From Bradyrhizobium sediminis (GTDB taxonomy: Bacteria; Pseudomonadota; Alphaproteobacteria; Rhizobiales; Xanthobacteraceae), in NCBI RefSeq assembly GCF_018736105.1, contig NZ_CP076135.1:2602001-2666000 (forward strand): a stretch of DNA of 64,000 bases, read 5' to 3'. The translations under genes and the position numbers were made by a program. Positions 17,386 through 26,474 of the stretch are shown here, piece after piece (position 1 is the stretch's first letter; every line of letters begins with the position of its first letter). The notes beneath the pieces were generated by a model. It ran no database searches. It worked only from the letters and a program-made list of their open reading frames with translations, and was not told where the DNA came from.

Positions 17386-18072
17386 CTAGGCCAGCCTTGC
17401 CGCGGCGCGATGGATCATCTCGCCGCGGCGCGCCTGCGAGGCTGCGATCCGGTCTTTCATGAAGGCGAGGATTTCCGGCGGCGCGGTGTCCGGCGAACCG
17501 GCATTGAACGGCGGCGCCGGGTTGTATTCGAGCCTGAGCTGAATCGCCTCCGCGGTGCGCCGGTCGACCAGGATCGACACCAGCGTCAGCGCGAAATCGA
17601 TCCCTGCAGTAACGCCGCCGCCGGTGATGCGGTTGCGATCGACGCAGACCCTTGTCCTGGTTGGCGTCGCGCCGAACTCGCCGAGATAATCGATCGCGGT
17701 CCAGTGCGTGGTCGCGCGATAACCTTTCAGCAGGCCGGCCGCGCCCAGCACCAGCGATCCCGTGCACACCGAGGTGATGTATTTGGCGCCGCTGGCCTGC
17801 TTGCGCAGGAAAGCCAGCATCTCCTCGTCATTGACCATGTCATCGGTGCCGAGCCCGCCCGGCACGCAGATCACGTCGAGCTGCGGGCAATCGGCGAAGC
17901 TGACGGTCGGCGTGATCGTCAGCACCGAGTCGCTGGTGACCGGTTCGATCCGCTTCCAGATCAGATGCACCTGCGCGCCGGGCACGCTGGAGAACACCTG
18001 CAGCGGCCCGGTGAAGTCGAGTTGCGTCACCCGTGGAAACAACACGATACCGATCTGAAGCGGCGCCGACAT
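17386..18072 (-). CDS. DJ-1/PfpI-family protein, isonitrile-hydratase-like
   Basis: A 228-residue single-domain class I glutamine-amidotransferase-like protein. The nucleophile elbow is SVCTGSLVLG with Cys103. Other motifs are ICVPGGLGTDD, ATTHWTAIDYLGEFG and RITGGGVTAGIDFAL. This matches the isonitrile hydratase / ThiJ branch; the actual substrate is unproven. I chose the ATG at 18072 (MSAPLQIGIVLFP) with an AGGAT upstream; the upstream in-frame extension is made of the repeat at 18122-18209. It is divergent from a GlxA-type regulator with the same fold. Confidence 0.85.
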   Translation of the reverse strand: MSAPLQIGIVLFPRVTQLDFTGPLQVFSSVPGAQVHLIWKRIEPVTSDSVLTITPTVSFADCPQLDVICVPGGLGTDDMVNDEEMLAFLRKQASGAKYITSVCTGSLVLGAAGLLKGYRATTHWTAIDYLGEFGATPTRTRVCVDRNRITGGGVTAGIDFALTLVSILVDRRTAEAIQLRLEYNPAPPFNAGSPDTAPPEILAFMKDRIAASQARRGEMIHRAAARLA

Positions 18073-18121
18073 GATGAGATCCTTTCGAAGTTTTTCAGGA
18101 ATCGCCGCCGCAAATTCAGTC

Positions 18122-18209
18122 GTCATGCCCGGACTTGATCCGGGCATCCATCCACTTCGAAAGAGTTCTCGCGAAGCGGATGGATTGCCGGGTCAAGCCC
18201 GGCGATGAC
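18122..18209. repeat. GTCAT...ATGAC dispersed palindromic repeat, copy 2
   Basis: It has the same plan as 4726-4827: GTCAT at the left, GATGAC at the right, and small hairpins (GCCCGGACTTGATCCGGGC; GCCGGGTCAAGCCCGGC) next to the ends. It lies in the divergent gene spacing between the PfpI gene and the GlxA regulator. Confidence 0.6.
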
Positions 18210-18261
18210 GTGGAATGCGGCGCGTCAACGCTTGACATGTGGATGATGCCATGGTCGTCTC

Positions 18262-18298
18262 ATGTCCGAAATGCCATATTTCCCTCATTTAAGGACAT
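18262..18298. promoter_or_regulatory. Long inverted-repeat operator for the GlxA-type regulator
   Basis: ATGTCCGAAATG (18262-18273) and CATTTAAGGACAT (18286-18298) are inverted copies (ATGTCC-n-AAATG) separated by 12 bases. They end 10 bases before the regulator's ATG. The regular spacing suggests a dimeric regulator site that could control one or both divergent genes. Confidence 0.5.
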
Positions 18299-18308
18299 AG
18301 CCAACGTC

Positions 18309-19247
18309 ATGATCGGCGTGCTGATATTTCCCGATTTCCAATTGCTGGATGCCGCCGGGCCGATTTCGGCGTTCGAGGTCGGAGCCCGCTTCGCGCGCCA
18401 GCCGCCGTCGATCAAGGTGCTGGCGGTGAAGCCGGGCCCGGTTCGCAGTTCCTCGGGCGTCGAGATGCTGGCGCGCGGTCTGCAGCCGTCAGCCGCGATC
18501 ACGACCCTGATCGTGGCCGGCGGGGAGGGGGTGCGGGAAGCTGCGACCTGCGCGAAGACGCTCGGCTTCGTGCGGAGATTGGCCAAGCGCGGTATCCGCG
18601 TCGCCAGCGTCTGCTCCGGCGCCTACATCCTGGCCGAGGCCGGCGTGCTCGACGGCCGCCGCGCCACCACGCACTGGCAGCGCACCCGGCACTTCCTCAA
18701 GGCCTATCCGCGGGTGAAGCTGGAGCCCGACCGGATCTTCGTCCGCGACGGCAATATCTGGAGTTCGGCCGGGATCAGCGCCGGCATCGATCTGGCGCTG
18801 GCGATGGTCGCGGAAGATTACGGCGAAGAGATCGCGCAGCAGGCAGCGCGCCAGCTCGTGCTCTACCACCGCCGCAGCGGCGGCCAGTCGCAATTCTCCT
18901 CGCTGCTGGAATTGAAGGCGCCGTCGGGGCGGTTCGGGCCGCTATTGGCCTGGGCGCGCGAGCATCTCGACGCGCCGCTGACGGTCGAGGACATGGCCGA
19001 GCAGGCCGGCATGAGTTCGCGGCACTTTGCGCGTGCCTTCATTGCCGAGACCGGCACCACGCCATCAAAGGCGGTGGAGCGGCTGCGCATCGAGGTAGCG
19101 CGGCAGCGCGTGCAGTCTTCCTCTGAGGCGATCGAGCGCGTCGCTGAAACCACCGGCTTTCGCGATCCCGAGCGGATGCGCCGCGCCTTCATCCGCGCCT
19201 TCGGCCAGCCGCCGCAATCGCTGCGCCGCGCAGCGCGTGCGGGGTAG
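18309..19247 (+). CDS. GlxA-family transcriptional regulator (PfpI-like domain plus AraC HTH)
   Basis: A 312-residue protein. Residues 1-175 are a DJ-1/PfpI-like sensor with VCSGAYILAEAGVLDGRRAT. Residues about 215-305 carry two AraC helix-turn-helix motifs (LTVEDMAEQAGMSSRHFARA and IERVAETTGFRDPERMRRAF, ending FGQPPQSLR). I chose the ATG at 18309; upstream in-frame codons come from the repeat. An AAGGA lies 13 bases before it. The divergent PfpI gene is the most likely target, through the palindrome at 18262-18298. Confidence 0.88.
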   Translation: MIGVLIFPDFQLLDAAGPISAFEVGARFARQPPSIKVLAVKPGPVRSSSGVEMLARGLQPSAAITTLIVAGGEGVREAATCAKTLGFVRRLAKRGIRVASVCSGAYILAEAGVLDGRRATTHWQRTRHFLKAYPRVKLEPDRIFVRDGNIWSSAGISAGIDLALAMVAEDYGEEIAQQAARQLVLYHRRSGGQSQFSSLLELKAPSGRFGPLLAWAREHLDAPLTVEDMAEQAGMSSRHFARAFIAETGTTPSKAVERLRIEVARQRVQSSSEAIERVAETTGFRDPERMRRAFIRAFGQPPQSLRRAARAG

Positions 19248-19268
19248 CCATCGCGTCGAGCTAAACCA

Positions 19269-20492
19269 TTACTTCAGCGGCACGTCGGCGTGCCAGCCGA
19301 GCACCGCAAGCATCACGAAGAAACCGATCACATAGGCGACGGTGACGAACCAGCCCTGGGTGATCCAGCGCCCGACCGACTTCGCTTCCGGATACATGTT
19401 GGACAGCGCCACGCCGGCGGAAGAGCCGAACCAGATCATCGAGCCGCCGAATCCGACGGCGTAGGCGAGGTAGCCCCAGTCGTAGCCGCCTTGCTTCAGC
19501 GCCAGCGCGGTGAGCGGGATGTTGTCGAATACCGCCGAGACGAAGCCGAGACCCAGCGCCGTCTGCCACGATGCGGTGGGGAGTTTTTCGACCGGCATCA
19601 TCGAGGCCGAGGTGACCAGCGCCAGCAGGAAGATGGTGCCCTTGAAAGTCTCCGGCATGACCTTCCAGTCCGGAGAGCGCAAGCCTGCGGTCAGCAGGAT
19701 GACGGCCCAGACCGCAAGCCCGAGGACGGGGAGTGTATCCAGAAGCGCAGGGAATTTCAGGTTCGCCGTGATGTTGGCCGCCAGCGCCGCGACCAGGATG
19801 GCCGCGACGATGAACACCCGTGCCGGGTCGATCTTCAATCCCTTCGGCGGATCCTTTTGAATCGGAGAGTACCGATGCTGCTGGATCGACGCCGGCACGG
19901 CGAACACCAGCATCGCGACGATGGCCGCGACATAGGCTTCGACCACGCTGAGCGGGCTGACGCCCGCGATCCACATCATGGTGGTGGTGGTGTCGCCGAC
20001 CACGCTACCGGAGCCGCCGGCGTTCGAGGCTGCGACGATGGCGGCGAGATAGCCGATATGAACCTTGCCCTGGAAGACGTGCCGCGCCACCGTGCCGCCG
20101 ATCAGGGCGGCTGCGATATTGTCGAGAAAGCTCGACAATACGAACACCAGCACCAGCAACACCACGCCGCCCTTCCAGTCGTCAGGCAGCAGCGCCGGCA
20201 TTTCATCTGGAATCCGGCTCTCCTCGAAATGCCGGGACAATAGCGCAAATCCCATCAGCAGCAGGAACAGGTTGGCCAGCGTGACCCATTCATGCGCCAT
20301 ATGGTGGCCGAGACCGCCGAGGCCGACGCCATATTTGAAGCCGGTGAAGATCAGCTTGTAGACGATGACGGCGCCGAGCCCCGTCAACGCGACCGGCAGG
20401 GTGTGGTGATGGAACAGCGCGACGCCGAGCAGAGTCAGCGCGAACAGGATGAAATCGACGGGTATTCCAAACACCAGGATCGGTTCGATCAC
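19269..20492 (-). CDS. NhaD-like Na+/H+ antiporter of the ArsB/NhaD superfamily
   Basis: A 407-residue protein with about eleven hydrophobic segments. Family-typical motifs include FVLSSFLDNIAAALIGGTVA, AAIVAASNAGGSGSVVGDTT and FVSAVFDNIPLTALAL: two inverted helix-break repeats each with an Asn-containing 'DN' motif. Such carriers exchange sodium and protons or carry organic anions such as citrate. The gene is isolated between the regulator and a lipase gene. The family is solid; the substrate is less so. Confidence 0.8.
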   Translation of the reverse strand: MIEPILVFGIPVDFILFALTLLGVALFHHHTLPVALTGLGAVIVYKLIFTGFKYGVGLGGLGHHMAHEWVTLANLFLLLMGFALLSRHFEESRIPDEMPALLPDDWKGGVVLLVLVFVLSSFLDNIAAALIGGTVARHVFQGKVHIGYLAAIVAASNAGGSGSVVGDTTTTMMWIAGVSPLSVVEAYVAAIVAMLVFAVPASIQQHRYSPIQKDPPKGLKIDPARVFIVAAILVAALAANITANLKFPALLDTLPVLGLAVWAVILLTAGLRSPDWKVMPETFKGTIFLLALVTSASMMPVEKLPTASWQTALGLGFVSAVFDNIPLTALALKQGGYDWGYLAYAVGFGGSMIWFGSSAGVALSNMYPEAKSVGRWITQGWFVTVAYVIGFFVMLAVLGWHADVPLK

Positions 20493-20544
20493 GACGGCCT
20501 CGATATGGTTGCAGGAAGGAAATTCAGGAAACGCTGTCCAAGCC

Positions 20545-21492
20545 CTAGTTGAGCGCCTTCAGCCAGACGCCGATCTCGGTCGCCGCGACGTTGGCCTGCT
20601 GCAGCAATTTGCCCATGGTGAAGAAGCCGTGGAACTGGCCGGGAAAGTGCCGGTAGGTCACCGGCACGCCGGCTTCCTTCAGTTGCCGCGCATAGTCGTC
20701 GCCTTCGTCGCGCAAGGGATCGGCGCCGGCGGTCAGCACATAGGCCGGCGGCAGGCCGATCAGGGTCTTGGCGCGCGCCGGCGAGGCCCGCCAGTCGTGC
20801 ACGTCGGCGGCGCCGTTCAGATAATGATCGCTGAACCAGCGGATCACCGAATGCGTCAGCAGGATGCTGGTCTCCGGCTCGCGGTGCGAGGGATGCGTCA
20901 TGGCAAAATCGGTGGCCGGATAGATCAGCACCTGGCCTGCGATGGCGGGCCCGTTGCCGTCGCGGGCGGCGATTGCCACCACCGCGGCGAGGTTGCCGCC
21001 GGCGCTGTCGCCGCCGACGCTCAGCCGCGATGCATCGATGCCGAGCTGCTTTGCGTTTTCGGCAATCCACTTGGTCGCGGCGATGGAGTCATCGACCGCG
21101 GCGGGGAATTTATGTTCGGGCGCGAGCCGGTAGTCGACCGAGATCACGATCATCCGGCCTTCGTCGGCGAGCTTGCGGCACACCACGTCGTGGGAATCGA
21201 GATCGCCGATCACCCAGCCGCCGCCGTGAAAGAACACCAGCACCGGCGCCAGGCCGTCGGCCTTGCGCGGATGCTTCGGCGTGTAGACGCGGGCGGGGAT
21301 CGAGCCGTGCGGGGCGGGGATCGAAAGCGGCTCGACCGATTCAAGCTCGGGCGGCTCCGGGTTGGAGACGACGCGGCCGGCCAGATAGAACTCGCGGGCT
21401 TCCGCCGGCGACAGCGTTTCGTAAGGCGGGCGGTCGGCTTCCTGGAAAGCCTTGAACACGGCGGCGGCATCGGGATCGAGAATGGCGGGCAT
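20545..21492 (-). CDS. Alpha/beta hydrolase, hormone-sensitive lipase (HSL) family
   Basis: A 315-residue esterase-like enzyme. It has the HSL oxyanion-hole motif HGGG (in VLVFFHGGGWVIGDLDSHD) and the nucleophile motif GDSAGG (in SVGGDSAGGNLAAVVA). The acidic residue is probably in TAGADPLRDEG, with a C-terminal FPGQFHGFF histidine. It therefore has a complete Ser-Asp-His triad. No signal peptide is present, so it is cytoplasmic. It lies 76 bases upstream of the short repeat that precedes the SDR gene. Confidence 0.88.
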   Translation of the reverse strand: MPAILDPDAAAVFKAFQEADRPPYETLSPAEAREFYLAGRVVSNPEPPELESVEPLSIPAPHGSIPARVYTPKHPRKADGLAPVLVFFHGGGWVIGDLDSHDVVCRKLADEGRMIVISVDYRLAPEHKFPAAVDDSIAATKWIAENAKQLGIDASRLSVGGDSAGGNLAAVVAIAARDGNGPAIAGQVLIYPATDFAMTHPSHREPETSILLTHSVIRWFSDHYLNGAADVHDWRASPARAKTLIGLPPAYVLTAGADPLRDEGDDYARQLKEAGVPVTYRHFPGQFHGFFTMGKLLQQANVAATEIGVWLKALN

Positions 21493-21525
21493 GGCGGGAA
21501 GACCTCAGTTGCGAATTGCATTGTT

Positions 21526-21565
21526 GTCATTCCGGGTTCGCGCTTTCAGCGGGCCCCGGAATGAC
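21526..21565. repeat. Short GTCATTCCGGG...CCCGGAATGAC inverted repeat
   Basis: GTCATTCCGGG and CCCCGGAATGAC form a near-perfect stem around TTCGCGCTTTCAGCGGG. It is a minimal version of the GTCAT...ATGAC elements at 4726-4827 and 18122-18209. It sits between two co-directional minus-strand genes. Confidence 0.6.
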
Positions 21566-21568
21566 GCT

Positions 21569-22348
21569 TTACGCGGCGGTGCGTCCGCCATCGACGGTAT
21601 AGGCCGAGCCGGAAACATAGCTTGCTTCGTCGGACGCCAGGAAGGCCACGATGGAAGCGACCTCGGAGGCCTGTCCCAGTCTCCGAGCCGGAATCCGTTC
21701 GACGATCTTGTCGTTGGGGGGAGGCGCATTGCCGGGGCTGCGGCCCTGCAGGATGGTGCTCAGCATCCGGCTGTCGATCAGGCCCGGGCAGACGCAATTG
21801 ACGCGCACGCCGGTGCCGGTGCATTCCCACGAAGCGGTCTTGGTGAGCCCGATCACCGCATGCTTGCTGGCGCTGTAGACCGCGATGTGGGGCGATCCCA
21901 TCAGGCCGGCGATCGAGGCGGTGTTGATGATGCTGCCCTTGTTCTGCTTCAGCATCACAGGCAGTACGTGCTTCATGCCCAAGAACACCCCGACCACGTT
22001 GACGTCGAGCACGCGGCGAAAGCTCTCCAGCGAATATTCGGTGATCGGCTTGATGTCGCCCTCGATGCCGGCGTTGTTGTAGAAGGCGTCGATGGCGCCG
22101 AATTTTTCGATCGCGGCGCGGACATAGCCTGCAACCTCATCCTCATCGGTGACGTCGGCGGTGACAGTCAGCGTCTGCGCCGAGGCGGGCAGGTCCTTGA
22201 CCGCGGCCTTGAGGTCCTGCTCCCTGCGGTCGACCGCGACCAGGCGGGCGCCGCGTTCGGCCAGGAGCCGCATGGTCGCGGTTCCAATGACGCCGGCCGC
22301 CCCCGTGACAACGGCGACCCTGCCGTCCAGGCGAATTCGATCGGTCAT
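21569..22348 (-). CDS. Short-chain dehydrogenase/reductase
   Basis: A 259-residue classical SDR with an NAD(P)-binding Rossmann fold. Motifs are the glycine motif TGAAGVIG (residues 16-23), NNAGIEG, and the catalytic Ser-Tyr-Lys (NTASIAGLMG, YSASKHA). An acidic residue after beta-2 (VAVDRR) favours NAD+. The C-terminus SGSAYTVDGG is canonical. The substrate is unknown. It is one of two SDRs in the window; the other is at 41309. Confidence 0.88.
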   Translation of the reverse strand: MTDRIRLDGRVAVVTGAAGVIGTATMRLLAERGARLVAVDRREQDLKAAVKDLPASAQTLTVTADVTDEDEVAGYVRAAIEKFGAIDAFYNNAGIEGDIKPITEYSLESFRRVLDVNVVGVFLGMKHVLPVMLKQNKGSIINTASIAGLMGSPHIAVYSASKHAVIGLTKTASWECTGTGVRVNCVCPGLIDSRMLSTILQGRSPGNAPPPNDKIVERIPARRLGQASEVASIVAFLASDEASYVSGSAYTVDGGRTAA

Positions 22349-22585
22349 GTCTGGTGTTTCCCCTTCTGCTCCGGTTGTCCCGGATTTCTGCTGGTTCGGC
22401 GCGGTGGCCCGCGCAAACGATCGCCGGGCGCGACTATTTCATTTGTGGCAGGGGCTGACCAGTGGGGCGGAGGAAAGGCAAACCGCCCTTTCCCCGCCGT
22501 ATTCGCCGTGTTAACCGGAGCCCCTGCGAGCGGCGATAGGTCCTGTAGGGTGTCGCTGGCCCGATTCGCCTGTTAAAGCTGCGAG

Positions 22586-23548
22586 ATGTTTCGAACCATT
22601 GCCCTGACCGGTCTTGCGGCCCTGGTGGCCGCCACGACGATCTCGCTTGCGCCGCCGGCGCGCGCGCAGATCGGCAATATCTTTTCCGATCCCGCGCCGC
22701 GGCCGCCCGGCGCCATTCCGCGGGGCGGTCAGCCGCAACAGCAGCCCGACGACGACGAGGAAGTGCCGGAGCTACCGCGGGGCCGGCTGCTGCCGACCCC
22801 CAACCGGCCGCCGCCGGGGCAGGGCGCGCCGCCTCCCGGATCGGTGCAGTCGCAGCCGCTGGCGCCGCCGCCCGGCACCACCGTCATCCCCCAGAACACC
22901 CAGCCCGGCATTGCGGTGGCGCCGCCGCAGCCCGGCGCCGCTCCGCTGCCGGGATTGCCGCCGGGACAGCGCCAGCCGAAGGGCGTGCCGCAGTCTCCGG
23001 CCTCGCTACAGCCCGGCGACGAGGTGGTCACCGAGCCGCCGGCGCAGAAGATCGTCAACAAGAAGGCGAGCTTCTCCGGGCTCGACAAGATCACCGGGCG
23101 CATCATCAATTTCGACGAGGATATCGGCGAGACCGTCCAGTTCGGCGCGCTGCGGGTCAAAACCGACGCCTGCTACACGCGCCCCGCCACCGAGGCCGCC
23201 AACACCGACGCCTTCGTCGAGGTCGACGAGATCACGCTGCAGGGCGAGGTGAAGCGGATTTTCTCCGGTTGGATGTATGCCGCGAGCCCCGGCCTGCACG
23301 GCGTCGAGCATCCGATCTACGATATCTGGCTGACCGACTGCAAAGGTCCGGAAACCACCATCGTGACCGCGGCGCCCGAGGTGGTGAAACCGCCGCCACC
23401 GCCGCCGCCGCAGAAGCGTGCCCCGCCGAAGCAGCAGGTCCAGCGTTCATCGCCGCCGCCGCAGCCGCAATTCCAGCAGCAGCCCCCGCCGCCGCCCCCT
23501 CCGCAGCAGCGGCCCGGCGGACTGTTCGGCGGACTGTTCGGGAATTAG
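22586..23548 (+). CDS. DUF2155-domain protein with a Pro/Gln-rich linker
   Basis: A 320-residue protein with a signal peptide (MFRTIALTGLAALVAATT... ending PARAQ). A long Pro/Gly/Gln-rich region follows (residues 35-150). A compact domain at about 155-255 (GLDKITGRIINFDEDIGETV, DACYTRPATEAANTDAFVEV, IFSGWMYAASPGLHGVEHPI, DIWLTDC) matches DUF2155, a conserved alphaproteobacterial periplasmic domain. A Pro/Gln-rich tail follows. Function is unknown. It lies next to aat-accC-accB, its usual neighbourhood. Confidence 0.8.
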   Translation: MFRTIALTGLAALVAATTISLAPPARAQIGNIFSDPAPRPPGAIPRGGQPQQQPDDDEEVPELPRGRLLPTPNRPPPGQGAPPPGSVQSQPLAPPPGTTVIPQNTQPGIAVAPPQPGAAPLPGLPPGQRQPKGVPQSPASLQPGDEVVTEPPAQKIVNKKASFSGLDKITGRIINFDEDIGETVQFGALRVKTDACYTRPATEAANTDAFVEVDEITLQGEVKRIFSGWMYAASPGLHGVEHPIYDIWLTDCKGPETTIVTAAPEVVKPPPPPPPQKRAPPKQQVQRSSPPPQPQFQQQPPPPPPPQQRPGGLFGGLFGN

Positions 23549-23603
23549 CAAATCCCGGCGCGAGACCGCTGGCGCTTGTGCCAGTTGCGGGGATAGTCAC
23601 TTC

Positions 23604-23746
23604 GTATGCCGTGGCCTCGCGGTTCGAGACGCGCGGCGTTGCCGCGCTCCTCACCGTGAGGGTCTAAGAACCTCATCCCCGCGTGAGCGCAAGTGCGCTC
23701 ATCGCTGGAGGAGCGGCCAGTTGGCCGCGTCTCGAAGCATGAAGCC
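23604..23746. repeat. Dispersed palindromic intergenic repeat, copy 2
   Basis: This shares the building blocks of 1396-1507: GGTTCGAGACGCGCGGC / GCCGCGCTCCTCACCGTGAGG, then a hairpin CGCAAGTGCG and GGAGGAGCGGCCAG / TGGCCGCGTCTCGAAGCATGAAG. It lies between the convergent DUF2155 gene and aat. Confidence 0.55.
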
Positions 23747-23764
23747 ACCGAACGGGAAAATGCG

Positions 23765-24445
23765 CTAACTGCGCGCGGCTATGATCTCCAGCGCTTCTGC
23801 GCCGCTGACCGGACGATCAACCCTCAGCTTCAGGAAATCGGCGTTGCCGCCCTTGATCGCCTTGTCGAGCAGCGTGGTATAGCGCCGCCGCGAGATCTCG
23901 ACCGCGCCGAAACTGCGCAAGTGCTCGGTGACATATTGGGTGTCGAGCAGTTCGAAGCCGCCTTCGATCAGCCGCGCTACCAGATGCACCAGCGCCACCT
24001 TGGAGGCGTCGCGGGCGGTATGAAACATGCTCTCGCCGAAGAAGGCGCGGCCGAGGCTGACGCCGTACAGTCCGCCGACCAGGTCGCCGTCCTGCCAGGC
24101 CTCCACGCTGTGGGCATGCCCGATTGCGTGCAGGCCGACATAGAGATCGCGGATGCGCTTGTTGATCCAGGTGTCGTCGCGGCCTGCTTGCGGCGCGGCG
24201 CAGCCTGAGATCACCGCCTTGAAGGCGGTGTTGACGGTGACGGTGAAGGCGTCGGAGCGCACGGTGCGCTTGAGTCGCGAAGAGACGCGAAAGCCGTCGA
24301 GCGGGATCACGCCGCGCATTTCCGGCTCGACCCAGAACAGGGTCGGATCGTCGGCGCTCTCGGCCATCGGGAAGATGCCGCAGGCATAGGCGCGCAGCAG
24401 CACTTCGGGCGTGATGTCGGAAGAGGCGGAGTCGCGTGACGTCAT
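23765..24445 (-). CDS. aat: Leucyl/phenylalanyl-tRNA--protein transferase
   Basis: A 226-residue enzyme that adds Leu or Phe from charged tRNA to N-terminal Arg/Lys of proteins, marking them for ClpAP/ClpS degradation (N-degron pathway). Motifs are [36 protein letters not shown]-like [13 protein letters not shown] and [17 protein letters not shown], and the C-terminal [19 protein letters not shown]. The length fits the family. It precedes accC on the same strand. Confidence 0.95.
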   Translation of the reverse strand: MTSRDSASSDITPEVLLRAYACGIFPMAESADDPTLFWVEPEMRGVIPLDGFRVSSRLKRTVRSDAFTVTVNTAFKAVISGCAAPQAGRDDTWINKRIRDLYVGLHAIGHAHSVEAWQDGDLVGGLYGVSLGRAFFGESMFHTARDASKVALVHLVARLIEGGFELLDTQYVTEHLRSFGAVEISRRRYTTLLDKAIKGGNADFLKLRVDRPVSGAEALEIIAARS

Positions 24446-24514
24446 GCGCTGCAGGATAGCAGGGCGAAGGCGGGCGAGGCTAGCTTGCAGCCTCCGCCGG
24501 GGGCAGCCGCCCGG

Positions 24515-25852
24515 CTAGCCGGCCAGATACTGTTCGAGCCAGTGGATATGGTAATCGCCGTCGATGATGTCGGGTTCCCGCACCAGGGCGCGGAACAGCG
24601 GCAGCGTGGTCTCGATGCCTTCCACCACCATTTCGTCCAGCGCGCGGCGCAGCCGCATCAGGCATTCGCCGCGGGTCTTGCCATGGACGATCAGCTTGCC
24701 GACCAGCGAGTCGTAATAGGGCGGGATGACGTAGCCCTGATAGACCGCGGAATCGATTCTCACCCCGAGGCCGCCGGGCGGATGATATTGCATGATCTTG
24801 CCCGGCGAGGGCCGGAAGGTCTGCGGATTTTCCGCGTTGATCCGGCACTCGATGGCATGGCCGATGATCTGGATTTCGTCCTGCGTCGCCGGCAGTTCGC
24901 CGCCGGCGGCGATGCGGATCTGCTCCAGCACGAGGTCGATGTCGGTGATCATCTCGGTGACGGGATGTTCGACCTGGATGCGGGTGTTCATTTCGATGAA
25001 ATAGAACTCGCCGTCCTCGTACAGGAATTCGATGGTGCCGACGCCGAGATATTTCATATCCTGCATCGCCTTGGCGCAGGTGGCGCCGATCTTGGCGCGC
25101 GCCGCCGCCGCCAGCACCGGCGAGGGACCTTCCTCCCAGACCTTCTGGTGGCGCCGCTGCAGCGAGCAGTCGCGCTCGCCGAGATGGATGGCGCCGCCGC
25201 GGCCGTCGCCGAGAATCTGGATTTCGATGTGGCGCGGCTTCTGCAGGTATTTTTCGAGATAGACCGAGGCATCGCCGAACGCCGACTTGGCCTCGTTGGA
25301 AGCGGTCGACAGCGCCAGCATCAGGTCTTCGGCCGAGTGCGCGACCTTCATGCCGCGGCCGCCGCCGCCGGCTGCCGCCTTGACCAGCACCGGAAAGCCG
25401 ATCTGTTGCGCGATCGCCATGGCGTCGTCGTCGGGGCCGACGCCGCCGTCGGAGCCCGGCACCACGGGGATGCCGAGCCGCTTGGCGGTCTTCTTGGCCT
25501 CGATCTTGTCGCCCATCAGGCGGATGTGCTCGGCCTTCGGTCCGATGAAATGCAGATTGTGTTCGGCGAGGATTTCGGCGAAGCGGGCGTTTTCCGACAG
25601 AAAGCCGTAACCGGGATGCACCGCGTCCGCGCCGGTGATTTCGCAGGCGGCCAGCAGCGCCGGTACGTTGAGGTAGCTGTCCTTTGACGGCGGCGGGCCG
25701 ATGCAGACGCTCTCGTCGGCGAGCCGCACATGCATGGCGTCGGCGTCGGCGGTCGAATGCACCGCGACGGTGGAGATGCCGAGTTCCTTGCACGCGCGCA
25801 GGATGCGCAGTGCGATCTCGCCGCGGTTGGCTATGAGAATTTTGTCGAACAT
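24515..25852 (-). CDS. accC: Biotin carboxylase subunit of acetyl-CoA carboxylase
   Basis: A 445-residue ATP-grasp enzyme that carboxylates the biotin on AccB, the first half-reaction of malonyl-CoA formation. Motifs are [17 protein letters not shown] at the N-terminus, the glycine loop [13 protein letters not shown], the [16 protein letters not shown] substrate region, and the C-terminal [13 protein letters not shown]. The length is normal. It is downstream of accB on the same strand, with a hairpin-rich gap of about 85 bases between them. Confidence 0.97.
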   Translation of the reverse strand: MFDKILIANRGEIALRILRACKELGISTVAVHSTADADAMHVRLADESVCIGPPPSKDSYLNVPALLAACEITGADAVHPGYGFLSENARFAEILAEHNLHFIGPKAEHIRLMGDKIEAKKTAKRLGIPVVPGSDGGVGPDDDAMAIAQQIGFPVLVKAAAGGGGRGMKVAHSAEDLMLALSTASNEAKSAFGDASVYLEKYLQKPRHIEIQILGDGRGGAIHLGERDCSLQRRHQKVWEEGPSPVLAAAARAKIGATCAKAMQDMKYLGVGTIEFLYEDGEFYFIEMNTRIQVEHPVTEMITDIDLVLEQIRIAAGGELPATQDEIQIIGHAIECRINAENPQTFRPSPGKIMQYHPPGGLGVRIDSAVYQGYVIPPYYDSLVGKLIVHGKTRGECLMRLRRALDEMVVEGIETTLPLFRALVREPDIIDGDYHIHWLEQYLAG

Positions 25853-25863
25853 GGGGTTCCTAA

Positions 25864-25937
25864 GGGGCGAACGGCGAATAGCGAGTGGCGAATGGTCGAT
25901 CGGAAAACCATTCGCTATTCGCCTTTCGCTACTCGCC
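25864..25937. repeat. GCGAATAGCGA-type inverted repeat between accB and accC
   Basis: GGCGAATAGCGAGTGGCGAA (from 25873) faces ACCATTCGCTATTCGCC (from 25907) around a CGATCGGAAA loop. The repeat units GGCGAATAG and GGCGAGTAG alternate. It would form a large hairpin in the accB-accC mRNA, so it may affect the ratio of the two subunits or processing. Similar GCGAATAGCGAGTGGCGAA sequences recur in Bradyrhizobium as I remember them. Confidence 0.6.
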
Positions 25938-25938
25938 T

Positions 25939-26418
25939 CTACTCAATAATCACCAGCGGTTCGCCGAATTCGACCGGCTGGCCGTCCTCGACGAGGATCT
26001 GCGTCACCGTGCCGGCGCGCGGCGACGGAATCTGGTTCATCGTCTTCATCGCCTCGATGATCAGGAGCGTCTGCCCGACCGATACCTTGGTGCCGACTTC
26101 GATGAACGGCTTGGCGCCGGGCTCGGACGCCCAATAGGCGGTGCCGACCATCGGCGAGGGCACGACGCCCGGGTGTTTGGCGATGTCGGCGACGGCCGCC
26201 GGGGCCGCCGCGCCCGGGGCGGCAGCGGGGGCCTGGAAATGCGACGGCATCGATGCGGCGATGCTGATGTTGCGCGCGACCCGCACCCGCAGGCCGGCGC
26301 GTTCGATCTCGATCTCGGTGAGACTGGTCTCGTCGAGCAGCAGCGCGAGTTCGCGGATCAGCCCGCTGTCGTCGCTGGTGATTTTTGCGGTCTTCTTATC
26401 GTCAGGCTGGCGCGCCAT
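25939..26418 (-). CDS. accB: Biotin carboxyl carrier protein of acetyl-CoA carboxylase
   Basis: A 159-residue protein. The N-terminal half has a helical dimer-type region ([20 protein letters not shown]) and an Ala/Pro-rich linker. The C-terminal biotinyl domain contains EAMKTMNQI with the biotinylated Lys125, and the conserved beta-rich surround [21 protein letters not shown] chose the ATG at 26418 (MARQPDDKK). It lies between aroQ and accC on the same strand. Confidence 0.96.
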   Translation of the reverse strand: MARQPDDKKTAKITSDDSGLIRELALLLDETSLTEIEIERAGLRVRVARNISIAASMPSHFQAPAAAPGAAAPAAVADIAKHPGVVPSPMVGTAYWASEPGAKPFIEVGTKVSVGQTLLIIEAMKTMNQIPSPRAGTVTQILVEDGQPVEFGEPLVIIE

Positions 26419-26474
26419 GATCTTGATCCGGAACTTTCTGAATGGTGACGGGCGGAGGGCGTCAGGCTTTTGCT

